This document shows, in pieces, positions 1-6,104 of a stretch of DNA of 13,084 bases (position 1 is its first letter; the number at the start of each line of letters is the position of its first letter). Location of the stretch: the NCBI GenBank assembly GCA_002469305.1, contig DKEY01000139.1:7168-20251 (forward strand). Reading direction: 5' to 3'. A program made the translations under genes and the position numbers. Below the pieces are notes generated by a model. That model did no database searches. It worked only from the letters and a program-made list of their open reading frames with translations, and was not told the origin of the DNA. The DNA comes from Sulfurospirillum sp. UBA6810 (GTDB lineage Bacteria > Campylobacterota > Campylobacteria > Campylobacterales > Sulfurospirillaceae).

Positions 1-210
1 AGAAATAGATTCTATAAAACAAGAATCAAAAATCTTACGAAGGCAGTTAGAGTTGCAGTAGAAGCTGGAGATAAGACAGCAGCAGAAGCGGCTCTTAAAG
101 ATGTGAATAAAAACTTTCACTCATACGCTGGTAAAGGTATCTTAAAAAAGAATACTGCATCACGTCGTATCAGTAGACTTGCTAAATTAGTAAGCACAGT
201 AGCTGCGTAA
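1..210 (+). CDS. rpsT: 30S ribosomal protein S20 (3' part)
   Basis: This is the C-terminal 69 residues of S20, a primary 16S rRNA-binding protein of the small subunit. The frame opens at base 1 with RNRFYKTRIKNLTKAVR and runs to a TAA stop at 208-210. The later stretch KNFHSYAGKGILKKNTASRRISRLAKLV matches the conserved S20 tail (KG-I-KNTA-R--SRL-K). The protein is basic, alanine- and lysine-rich, and helical, as in the family, where the full length is usually near 87 residues; about 20 N-terminal residues and the promoter therefore lie outside the window. The stop codon sits inside the ascending arm of a terminator hairpin. prfA follows on the same strand 31 bases later. Recognition is by conserved sequence, and I am confident of it. 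Confidence 0.95.
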   Translation, partial: RNRFYKTRIKNLTKAVRVAVEAGDKTAAEAALKDVNKNFHSYAGKGILKKNTASRRISRLAKLVSTVAA

Positions 211-228
211 TTTACGCAGCTAATTTTT
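201..228 (+). terminator. Rho-independent terminator after rpsT
   Basis: The arms AGCTGCGTAA (201-210) and TTACGCAGCT (212-221) are perfectly complementary. Allowing for a loop of three, the RNA would form a stem of about 9 bp with a GC-rich base. A T-run follows at 224-228. The left arm contains the rpsT stop codon. The T-tract ends only 13 bases before the prfA start, so prfA would need readthrough or a promoter inside rpsT. Confidence 0.8.
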
Positions 229-241
229 CTATCCTTATTAT

Positions 242-1309
242 ATGTTAAAAGACAAACTACTTCCATTTTTAGTACGTTACGAAGAAATAAGCAAATTGCT
301 TAGTGATCCTTCCATAGCATCAAACATTGCTAGGATGACTGAACTTTCAAAAGAACAATCTAACTTAGAACCGATAAAAGACAAAGCACAAGAGTATATA
401 TCTACTTTAGAAAATATAGAAGAAAATAAATCACTCTTAGATGATAATGAGTTAGGCGATTTGGCTAAAGAAGAGCTAAAAGAGCTAGAACCTCGCAAAG
501 AGTCTTTGGAAGAAGAGATAAAAGTACTTCTTTTACCAAAAGACCCTAATGATGATAAGAATATTTTCTTAGAGATCCGTGCTGGTGCTGGTGGCGATGA
601 AGCGGCTCTTTTTGTTTCTGATTTATTTAAATCATATGTTAGATATGCAGAAAATATGGGTTGGAAAGTTGAAATTGTAAGCGCAAGTGAAGGTGTACTC
701 AACGGCTATAAAGAGATGATTGCTCTTATCAAAGGTCATGGTGCATACTCTAAGCTTAAGTATGAGGGTGGAACACATAGAGTACAAAGAGTTCCTCAAA
801 CAGAATCACAAGGGAGAGTTCATACCTCAGCTGTTACAGTTGCTGTTATGCCAGAAGTTGATGATGTTGAAGTAAATATCAATCCAAATGATTTGAAAAT
901 CGATGTTATGCGCTCAAGCGGTAATGGTGGACAATCTGTAAATACAACAGATAGTGCTGTAAGAATTACGCACTTACCAACAGGCTTAGTAGTTGTAAAT
1001 CAAGATGGAAAAAGCCAACATAAAAACAAAGATGCTGCTATGAAAATACTCAAAGCTCGTCTTTATGATATGCAACAGCAAGAACAGGATGCAAAACTAA
1101 GTGCTGAGAGAAAAACACAAGTAGGCTCAGGCGATAGAAGTGGAAGAATTAGAACGTATAACTATCCACAAAACAGGATTAGTGATCATAGAATCAATCT
1201 AACTCTTTATAGACTAGATGCTATTATGGAAGGTGGTTTATATGATGAAATCATCGACCCACTTATCACGCATTACCAATCACTTGCTATGAGTGCTGCT
1301 GGCTTATAA
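242..1309 (+). CDS. prfA: Peptide chain release factor 1 (RF1)
   Basis: RF1 recognises UAA and UAG stop codons in the ribosomal A site and triggers release of the finished protein. The 355-residue length is normal for RF1. The GAGGDEAALF motif is at residues 115-124. The anticodon-like tripeptide region reads HRVQRVPQTESQGR, with PQT at 185-187. The catalytic GGQ loop is at 229-231 in SSGNGGQSVNTTDSAVRITH, where Gln is the usual target of PrmC methylation. RF1 rather than RF2 is indicated by the P-x-T type motif and the absence of the RF2 SPF motif. The ATG at 242 matches the family N-terminus (MLKDKL-PF--RYEEI), but the bases before it (CTATCCTTATTAT) hold no purine-rich ribosome site. It lies behind the rpsT terminator. 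Its 3' end faces the glucosaminidase gene across a shared hairpin. Confidence 0.97.
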   Translation: MLKDKLLPFLVRYEEISKLLSDPSIASNIARMTELSKEQSNLEPIKDKAQEYISTLENIEENKSLLDDNELGDLAKEELKELEPRKESLEEEIKVLLLPKDPNDDKNIFLEIRAGAGGDEAALFVSDLFKSYVRYAENMGWKVEIVSASEGVLNGYKEMIALIKGHGAYSKLKYEGGTHRVQRVPQTESQGRVHTSAVTVAVMPEVDDVEVNINPNDLKIDVMRSSGNGGQSVNTTDSAVRITHLPTGLVVVNQDGKSQHKNKDAAMKILKARLYDMQQQEQDAKLSAERKTQVGSGDRSGRIRTYNYPQNRISDHRINLTLYRLDAIMEGGLYDEIIDPLITHYQSLAMSAAGL

Positions 1310-1314
1310 AAACT

Positions 1315-1356
1315 AAACAACAACCTTACTTGTCGTATCTTAAAAGGTTGTTGTTT
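1315..1356. terminator. Bidirectional terminator between prfA and the glucosaminidase gene
   Basis: The arms AAACAACAACCTT (1315-1327) and AAGGTTGTTGTTT (1344-1356) are perfectly complementary over 13 bp, with a 16-base loop. On the plus strand a T-run (to 1358) follows the right arm. On the minus strand the hairpin is followed by AGTTTTTA. Both converging transcripts can therefore use it. The right arm, the loop and the end of the left arm are also the last coding bases (NNNLLRYDK and stop) of the minus-strand gene. Confidence 0.8.
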
Positions 1357-2030
1357 TTCATCATTCTTTGTAACATTTTGATATATGCTTCTTTGAGTTC
1401 TGAGTAGTTTATCATCGTAGTTGCAGCTTCTTTTCCACTAAATGTTTTTCCATTTTTCTTCAATTTATATCTTAACTCTCTAAAAGAGCTATACGCATAA
1501 TTTCTATTGAGGTTTAGTATATAGGCATTTACAGATGCTTGTAAACTAGAAAATATCCTAATCTTGTGATTTTTACCCTCTTCTCTCTCATCAGGAACAA
1601 GTCCATGTTCGCCCCACGTCCAGTGCCCAAATATATTGTTAGCTTCTCTTACAAATCTGCTCTTACCCCAGCCACTCTCAATAGCACCTTGTGTTAAACC
1701 TAAAGAGACAGGAACGATATCTACTCTTTTAAGATACTCTTTTTGTTGAAATAGATTTTTGATTTTATATTTCTTAGATATTTTTATCAAATTTTCTATA
1801 TCTTCTTTGCTAAATTCTCTAAAGCCATTTGAAAGTGCATTTGAAAAAAAGTTTTCGATAAAAGTCCTCTCATACATAACAACTTCATTTGCTTTCTCGA
1901 TAAGTGGCTTGAGTATCTTGATAAACTCTTTTTTTTGCATTTTTGCATCAGTCATCTCATAATAATACGCAGGAAATCCAAGAGAAAAAGAGGCACTAAC
2001 AAATAATGCTAACGTTAATAATAACTTCAT
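1326..2030 (-). CDS. Bax-like glucosaminidase-domain protein, secreted
   Basis: This is a probable peptidoglycan hydrolase of the Bax/glucosaminidase family (lysozyme-like fold), which cleaves N-acetylglucosaminyl bonds in the cell wall. Residues 1-18 (MKLLLTLALFVSASFSLG) look like a signal peptide, so the protein should act in the periplasm. The family core is GLTQGAIESGWGKSRFVREANNIFGHWTWGEHGLVP (111-146). E118 in AIESGWG is the expected catalytic acid, and NNIFGHW with GLVP matches the Bax pattern FGQW...GLVP. The segment KIRIFSSLQASVNAYILNLNRNYAY (156-180) is also typical. The length of 234 residues is close to the family norm. The start overlaps the dapF stop as ATGA, which implies translational coupling. 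It is the last gene of the operon that also makes the meso-diaminopimelate used in the wall. The exact bond cleaved cannot be read from the sequence. Confidence 0.85.
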   Translation of the reverse strand: MKLLLTLALFVSASFSLGFPAYYYEMTDAKMQKKEFIKILKPLIEKANEVVMYERTFIENFFSNALSNGFREFSKEDIENLIKISKKYKIKNLFQQKEYLKRVDIVPVSLGLTQGAIESGWGKSRFVREANNIFGHWTWGEHGLVPDEREEGKNHKIRIFSSLQASVNAYILNLNRNYAYSSFRELRYKLKKNGKTFSGKEAATTMINYSELKEAYIKMLQRMMKNNNLLRYDK

Positions 2031-2779
2031 ATATCTTGGAGCTCTATCGTTGTTTCAAAAACTCTGGCTACTTTTCCTTTAAAAAAGAGCTTTCCCTCCA
2101 CAATGCGCAACTGTAACTCCTCTTTACTTGTAGGATAAACCTTTATACTATCGCCTATAAGACCTAGTTTATTCATAGTGTAAAATGCAGCTGCCATACC
2201 AGTACCACATGCACCTGTCTCATCTTCTACACCACGCTCATAAGTTCTTACATGTAAGCTTTTCCCATCAAATAACACAAAGTTTACGTTAGCATTATGG
2301 GCATATCTCATTTTTGAAGCCAAAGCTTTATCGTACTCTGCCAAATCATTGACGATAGTCACAAGATGTGGAACACCTGTATCAAAAAAGTACCATTCCC
2401 TACCTTCTGCAACAAATTTTTCTCTTACTTCTTTTACAGCTGTTAGTTCTGACTCTACAATGTTATCTACAACACTTGAAGATATAACTCCAGCACCTGT
2501 CAAAAAACTCATATTTTTTGGAGCAAGTCCATTGCTATAAGCATAATGAGCACAAGCACGGGTACCATTACCACACATAGAAGCGTCACTTCCATCACTG
2601 TTGTAAAATAGCCATTGAAAATCAACATCACTGCATGGCAACAGCACAATCAAACCATCAGCTCCTATGCCCTCTTGTCGATGGCACAGTTTCTTAGCCA
2701 AGCTACTATAGTCTTTTTCAATAAAAGTGTGAAATATGACAAAGTCATTTCCACTTGCGTTATATTTTGATATTTTCAT
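2027..2779 (-). CDS. dapF: Diaminopimelate epimerase
   Basis: DapF converts LL- to meso-diaminopimelate, the precursor of lysine and of the peptide cross-link in Gram-negative peptidoglycan; it acts in the cytosol. Counting from the chosen start, the two catalytic cysteines are C69 in MCGNGTRACAHYA and C191 in GACGTGMAAA. The N-terminal KYNASGNDF, the QEGIGADGL segment (35-43) and VRTYERGVEDETGACG (177-192) are family signatures. I choose the ATG at 2779 rather than one at 2794, because GAGGTGA (minus strand of 2782-2788) lies just upstream and MKISKYNASGNDF is the normal N-terminus; this gives 250 residues. The start overlaps the coaE end by 20 bases, and the stop overlaps the next gene as ATGA. 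Residues 174-177 (SLHV) are encoded by one copy of the iterated palindrome. Confidence 0.96.
   Translation of the reverse strand: MKISKYNASGNDFVIFHTFIEKDYSSLAKKLCHRQEGIGADGLIVLLPCSDVDFQWLFYNSDGSDASMCGNGTRACAHYAYSNGLAPKNMSFLTGAGVISSSVVDNIVESELTAVKEVREKFVAEGREWYFFDTGVPHLVTIVNDLAEYDKALASKMRYAHNANVNFVLFDGKSLHVRTYERGVEDETGACGTGMAAAFYTMNKLGLIGDSIKVYPTSKEELQLRIVEGKLFFKGKVARVFETTIELQDI
2248..2257. repeat. Iterated palindrome copy 1 (in dapF)
   Basis: TTACATGTAA, extending to the perfect 12-bp palindrome CTTACATGTAAG (2247-2258). On the coding strand it reads agc tta cat gta aga and encodes SLHVR just before the conserved TYERG of DapF. Confidence 0.75.
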
Positions 2780-3365
2780 ATTCACCTCGTACATATTCTA
2801 CAAACTTTTCTACTTCACGTTGGAGATGTTTCAAATCTTTTGAATTATCTATAATCCAATCTGCTTTGGCTCTTTTCTCTTCTATACTCATCTGAGCATT
2901 TACTCTTTTTGTAGCTTCTTCCAAAGAAAAATTTTCTCTTTTTACTAATCTCTCAAGCTGGATATCTTTTGGAGCATAAACCACAATAGTTTTTTTACAA
3001 CTATATTTTCCACTTTCAAAAAAGAGTGGAATATCCATGATATAGGGAACACCTTTTTCATCTAAGCTTTTAGCGAGAGTTTCTATTCTTTGCTGTATTT
3101 TTGGATGTAAAAGGGCATTTAGCTTTTCTCTGTCCTGTGTTGAATCAAATATAGCTCTTGCCAACTTTGCTCTATCAACATTACCACCTTGAAAAACCTC
3201 TGCTCCAAAAAGTGACCTAATCTCTTCTTTGGATTTTTCTAACTCTTCTCTTGCGATAATATCGGCATCTATGATGCTAAAGCCGTGTATCTTGAGTAAA
3301 GAACAAGCTGTACTTTTGCCAGTAGCAATACCTCCGCTAAGGGCATATGCATGTTTAAAGGACAT
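2760..3365 (-). CDS. coaE: Dephospho-CoA kinase
   Basis: CoaE catalyses the last step of coenzyme A synthesis, ATP-dependent phosphorylation of the ribose 3'-hydroxyl of dephospho-CoA. The P-loop GGIATGKS is at residues 11-18, followed by the substrate-site motif IIDADIIARE (31-40), LLHPKIQQRI, and the DIPLFFESGKY segment. RLVKRENFSLEEATKRVNAQMS is the expected lid region, and ADWIIDNS near the end is also a family signature. The 201 residues are a normal length. The start forms TAATG with the stop of the SpeE-like gene upstream, and its end overlaps dapF by 20 bases, so the gene is embedded in a coupled operon. The neighbouring speE-coaE order is one I recall from Helicobacter pylori, which supports both calls. 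Confidence 0.96.
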   Translation of the reverse strand: MSFKHAYALSGGIATGKSTACSLLKIHGFSIIDADIIAREELEKSKEEIRSLFGAEVFQGGNVDRAKLARAIFDSTQDREKLNALLHPKIQQRIETLAKSLDEKGVPYIMDIPLFFESGKYSCKKTIVVYAPKDIQLERLVKRENFSLEEATKRVNAQMSIEEKRAKADWIIDNSKDLKHLQREVEKFVEYVRGEYENIKI

Positions 3366-3892
3366 TAGTTTTTCTGCACTCCAAGTAACTCTTTTCTCAT
3401 ATAAGTTGGTAGCGTGAAAGCGGCTAAATGCATCTCTGCATTATAGTACGTTAAATCATCCAACAAATCTGCTCTTTGGAGAACCAAGTCTGCAGTAGGG
3501 TGGTACTTTTTCGATGCCAAAATTGCTCTTGTATCCTCATATGCATATGTCATGACAATATCAAAGCTGCTTAGACTTTCCATATTTTCTTTTAATTTAT
3601 CATTTGTTTTGATAACCAATAGTCCATCTTTTTTTAGCACTCTGTTGATTTGTGCTATAAATGTTGCATCATAAAATCTATCAGAATTTATCATCACGAT
3701 ATCCATAGAGTTATCTTTTGCACTCTCGATACAAGAAACTTTTTCACAAAGTTCTACATGTAAGCTTTCATGCTTTGCAATTTGTAGATTTATATAATCA
3801 TGACGTCCTAAGATAAGTACATCTTTTGGGTCTTTATGGGTACAAAGTGCGATGTGTGTGAGCATCTCTGCATTTATAATTTCTTGTTTCAT
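3365..3892 (-). CDS. SpeE-like protein (spermidine synthase family), lacking the N-terminal domain
   Basis: This 175-residue protein resembles only the Rossmann-fold part of spermidine synthase. EMLTHIALCTHKDPKDVLILG (9-29) aligns with the family stretch that precedes the nucleotide site, and YYNAEMHLAAFTLPTYMRKEL near the end matches the conserved SpeE tail YYN--IH-AAFALP. The N-terminal beta domain of about 70-80 residues is absent. The usual GGGDGG motif reads LGRHDY, and the catalytic D-SxD region is reduced to MDIVMINSDRF. Transfer of aminopropyl groups is therefore doubtful. The start is well supported: AAAAGGAGA (minus strand of 3899-3907) precedes the ATG, and an in-frame TAG lies further upstream, so this is not a simple mis-start. 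It is the first gene of the operon, joined to coaE by TAATG. Residues LHV near position 44 come from an iterated palindrome. Confidence 0.75.
   Translation of the reverse strand: MKQEIINAEMLTHIALCTHKDPKDVLILGRHDYINLQIAKHESLHVELCEKVSCIESAKDNSMDIVMINSDRFYDATFIAQINRVLKKDGLLVIKTNDKLKENMESLSSFDIVMTYAYEDTRAILASKKYHPTADLVLQRADLLDDLTYYNAEMHLAAFTLPTYMRKELLGVQKN
3754..3763. repeat. Iterated palindrome copy 2 (in SpeE-like gene)
   Basis: CTACATGTAA, with AGCTTACATGTA on the coding strand. It encodes SLHV (agc tta cat gta) in the LHV frame. Confidence 0.7.
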
Positions 3893-4001
3893 TTTATATC
3901 TCCTTTTATCCGAACAAGTCCAGACAAAATCCTCCCCTAAAAACTATTTTTTGAGAAGTTTTTTCTTTAATTGATCAAATCTTACTTTTAAAATTTAGCA
4001 C

Positions 4002-4027
4002 GATTTTAACATATATTTGTTAAAATC
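4002..4027. promoter_or_regulatory. Symmetric divergent promoter between the speE-like operon and purM
   Basis: GATTTTAACA (4002-4011) and TGTTAAAATC (4018-4027) form a perfect 10-bp inverted repeat around six bases (TATATT). Each arm contains an extended -10-like element, TGnTAAAAT, one for each direction: TAAAAT at 4021-4026 on the plus strand towards purM and the mirror image at 4003-4008 on the minus strand. The predicted plus-strand start is near 4033, close to the AAGGG ribosome site of purM. The minus-strand leader would be about 100 bases. No clear -35 boxes are visible, as is common in Campylobacterota. It could also be an operator for a dimeric regulator. Confidence 0.55.
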
Positions 4028-4051
4028 ACTTAAAAATATTTAAGGGTTCAA

Positions 4052-5047
4052 ATGAGCACAGTTAGTTATAAAGATGCTGGTGTTGATATAGACGCTGGAA
4101 ATCAATTTGTAGAAAATATCAAGCCTTTAGTAAAATCAACTTTTGATTCAAATGTAGTAGGGGGGATTGGTTCTTTTGCTGGCGCTTATGAACTCCCAAG
4201 TGGCTATAAACAACCTGTTATGCTTGGAGCTACTGATGGTGTTGGTACAAAATTGAAACTTGCTATTGATTCAGGCAGATATGACACAGTTGGCATTGAC
4301 CTTGTTGCTATGTGTGTAAATGACCTTATTTGTAATTTTGGAACACCTCTATTTTTCCTGGACTACTACGCTACAAGCAAACTTGACATCGAAGCCTCAA
4401 CTGCTGTTGTAAAAGGGATTGCTGAGGGTTGTATAAAGGCTGAAAGTTCTTTGATAGGTGGAGAAACTGCTGAGATGCCTGGTATGTATAGTGGCAAAGA
4501 TTTTGATTTAGCTGGTTTTGCAGTAGGTATCGCAGAAAAAGAGGAGATGAATCGCCTCTTACATGTAAAAGCTGGTGACACACTTATCGCACTTCCAAGT
4601 TCTGGTATCCACTCAAATGGCTACTCTCTTGTTAGAAAGCTTTTCTTTGAAAAACTAGGCTATAAGTTTGACTCTATTGTTGATGGAAAAGAGTTAATCG
4701 ATATTTTGCTAGAACCAACTCGCATCTATGTAAAAACGTTTAAGCAACTCAAAAACAAGATAAATGCACTCGCACATATCACTGGTGGTGGTATTGTTGA
4801 GAATTTACCAAGAGTTTTACCAGAAAATCTAAAAGCTATCGTTTATAAAGACAAGATCAAAGTTTTACCTATTTTTGAAATCATGGCTAAACACGTAGAA
4901 GAGAGCGAAATGTATAGAACTTTCAATATGGGTGTTGGTATGGTACTTGTTGTAAGCCCTGAGAATGTAGCTGATGTCTTAGCAAACAGCGATGGATATA
5001 TCATCGGTGAACTCACAGAAGGAACACGCGAAGCAGTTATGGTTTAA
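4052..5047 (+). CDS. purM: Phosphoribosylformylglycinamidine cyclo-ligase (AIR synthetase)
   Basis: PurM closes the imidazole ring in purine biosynthesis, using ATP to convert FGAM to AIR in the cytosol. The 331-residue length is normal. Signatures in order are VVGGIGSFAGAYELP (35-49), the nucleotide-site strand GATDGVGTKLKLA (59-71), GIDLVAMCVNDLICNFGTPLFFLDYYA (81-107), GGETAEMPGMY (136-146), LPSSGIHSNGYSLVRKL (181-197), HITGGGIVENLPRVLP (242-257) and MYRTFNMGVGMVLVV (287-301). The ATG at 4052 has AAGGG six bases upstream and sits about 20 bases after the predicted transcription start. The stop forms TAATG with the DUF218 gene, so the two are translated together. No other purine gene is nearby. 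Residues LLHV at 169-172 are encoded by an iterated palindrome. Confidence 0.97.
   Translation: MSTVSYKDAGVDIDAGNQFVENIKPLVKSTFDSNVVGGIGSFAGAYELPSGYKQPVMLGATDGVGTKLKLAIDSGRYDTVGIDLVAMCVNDLICNFGTPLFFLDYYATSKLDIEASTAVVKGIAEGCIKAESSLIGGETAEMPGMYSGKDFDLAGFAVGIAEKEEMNRLLHVKAGDTLIALPSSGIHSNGYSLVRKLFFEKLGYKFDSIVDGKELIDILLEPTRIYVKTFKQLKNKINALAHITGGGIVENLPRVLPENLKAIVYKDKIKVLPIFEIMAKHVEESEMYRTFNMGVGMVLVVSPENVADVLANSDGYIIGELTEGTREAVMV
4559..4568. repeat. Iterated palindrome copy 3 (in purM)
   Basis: TTACATGTAA, flanked as CTTACATGTAAA. It is read tta cat gta and encodes LHV in the loop between the GIAEKEEMN segment and GDTLIALPSSG. Confidence 0.75.
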
Positions 5048-5832
5048 TGAGCACATTTTACATAGCTTCTAAACTATTTACCTACTTGGTTTTACCACCA
5101 GGTATCTTTATCATACTATTTTTATTTGCTGCGATTTATGCAAAAAAATTCAGATTTATATTTTTACTAGGAGCATTTAGTTTTTATGCTCTTAGTAACT
5201 CTTATGTTGCAAACTGGCTTTTGAAGCCCTTAGAGGCTCCCTATAAAACATACCAAAGCAAAGATGTAGATGCTGTTGTTATTTTAAGTGGAGGCAGTAT
5301 AGAGGGTAGTCCAAATATACCAATTGCAAATGGTGCTTATAAACGAGCCATTTGGGGACTTATGTTGGCAAATTCAAACAATCTTCCAGTCCTTTTTAGT
5401 GGAGCAGGGTATGGAAGCAAATATAGCGAAGCCGATGCTTTTTTAGATGCACTCAATGAACTCAAAAAATATCTACATGTAGCCATACCACTTGCGTATG
5501 AGCTTGAACTTAATGATTTTTCAGTTTTCATAGAAAACAAAAGTGTCGATACGTATGAAAATGCGAAATTTTCTAAAGAGATATTTGCAAAACATGGTAT
5601 AACAAAACCAAAAATCTACTTAGTCACCTCAGCATTTCACATGAAACGCTCAGTGAAACTTTATGAACATTTTGGTTTTGAAGTCGTGCCAAGTGCAACT
5701 GATTTTAAAGTAAGCACAAAAGAGCATACAAACTGGGACTATCTTCCAAGTATAGGAGCGCTCAATAAAAGTTATACAGCACTGCATGAGTATTTTGGGA
5801 TATTAAGCCTTTATCTCAAAGGTATTTATTGA
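5047..5832 (+). CDS. ElyC/SanA/YdcF-family DUF218 membrane protein
   Basis: This is a 261-residue inner-membrane protein with two predicted N-terminal helices (about 8-30 and 34-54) and a DUF218 domain from about residue 75 to 235. Family marks are VDAVVILSGGS (74-84), the KSVDTYENA segment (165-173) that corresponds to the conserved S-x-x-T-x-E-N motif, and VTSAFHMKRSVKLYEHFGFEVVPSATDF (193-220). The layout matches E. coli ElyC, which affects lipid-linked peptidoglycan precursors, but the biochemical role of the family is not settled and I assign none. The start overlaps the purM stop as TAATG. The last 7 bases overlap the end of the J-domain gene on the other strand. I see no convincing terminator there. 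Residues YLHV (142-145) derive from an iterated palindrome. Confidence 0.85.
   Translation: MSTFYIASKLFTYLVLPPGIFIILFLFAAIYAKKFRFIFLLGAFSFYALSNSYVANWLLKPLEAPYKTYQSKDVDAVVILSGGSIEGSPNIPIANGAYKRAIWGLMLANSNNLPVLFSGAGYGSKYSEADAFLDALNELKKYLHVAIPLAYELELNDFSVFIENKSVDTYENAKFSKEIFAKHGITKPKIYLVTSAFHMKRSVKLYEHFGFEVVPSATDFKVSTKEHTNWDYLPSIGALNKSYTALHEYFGILSLYLKGIY
5473..5482. repeat. Iterated palindrome copy 4 (in DUF218 gene)
   Basis: CTACATGTAG, a perfect 10-bp palindrome. It is read cta cat gta gcc and encodes LHVA in a variable part of the DUF218 domain. Confidence 0.7.
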
Positions 5833-6104
5833 GTTTTACCACTGAGCCAGTCTTCCATGTTTAATATACTCGGATACTGTGCTCGAAACTCTTCCTCATC
5901 AAACGAAAATCGATAAGAGAGCATATACTCTTTCAAAAGTTTATATGCTTTTGAAAGCTCATCAAACTTTTTCGCATCACCAGTTGGTGTATCAGGATGA
6001 TATATCTTTGCAAGCTCTCTATATCTCTCTTGCAAGTCTGAAAAAGTAACTCTCGTGCAAAGTTGCATACACTCTAGTGCTTTTTCAAACTCTTCGTACT
6101 TCAT
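5826..6104 (-). CDS. Small J-domain (DnaJ-like) protein
   Basis: This 92-residue protein consists of little more than one J domain, the module that stimulates ATP hydrolysis by an Hsp70 (DnaK). The helix II sequence FSDLQERYRELAKIYHPDTP (21-40) carries the invariant HPD at 36-38, and KKFDELSKAYKLLKEYM (45-61) is the expected helix III. There is no Gly/Phe region or zinc domain, so it is a type III J-protein with a short acidic tail (FSFDEEEF). I choose the ATG at 6104 over a longer frame from 6155: it has AAAGAGA (minus strand of 6109-6115) upstream and makes an ATGA overlap with the hemY stop. The longer version would add 17 residues that do not look like the family. Coupling to hemY suggests shared expression; the client is unknown. 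Confidence 0.82.
   Translation of the reverse strand: MKYEEFEKALECMQLCTRVTFSDLQERYRELAKIYHPDTPTGDAKKFDELSKAYKLLKEYMLSYRFSFDEEEFRAQYPSILNMEDWLSGKTQ

Noticed and set aside
277..702. Minus-strand open frame of 141 codons, serine-rich, opposite prfA
   Set aside because: It lies wholly antisense to the conserved RF1 gene, its composition is the mirror of prfA codons, and no family pattern or ribosome site is visible.
3893..3938. A 12-codon TTG-initiated leader frame behind GGGGAGG on the minus strand, ending in a TGA that overlaps the speE-like ATG
   Set aside because: The spacing of about three bases from GGAGG to TTG is short, TTG is a weak start, and a frame of this size is easily random.
3939..3963. 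Possible hairpin AAAAACT/AGTTTTT in the leader of the speE-like operon
   Set aside because: Each arm has only one G:C pair, and such pairs are common by chance in this A/T-rich spacer.
5821..5845. GGTA...TACC pairing at the convergent end of the DUF218 and J-protein genes as a terminator
   Set aside because: A four-base-pair stem without a T-run is not convincing; the convergent genes overlap by 7 bases with no clear terminator.
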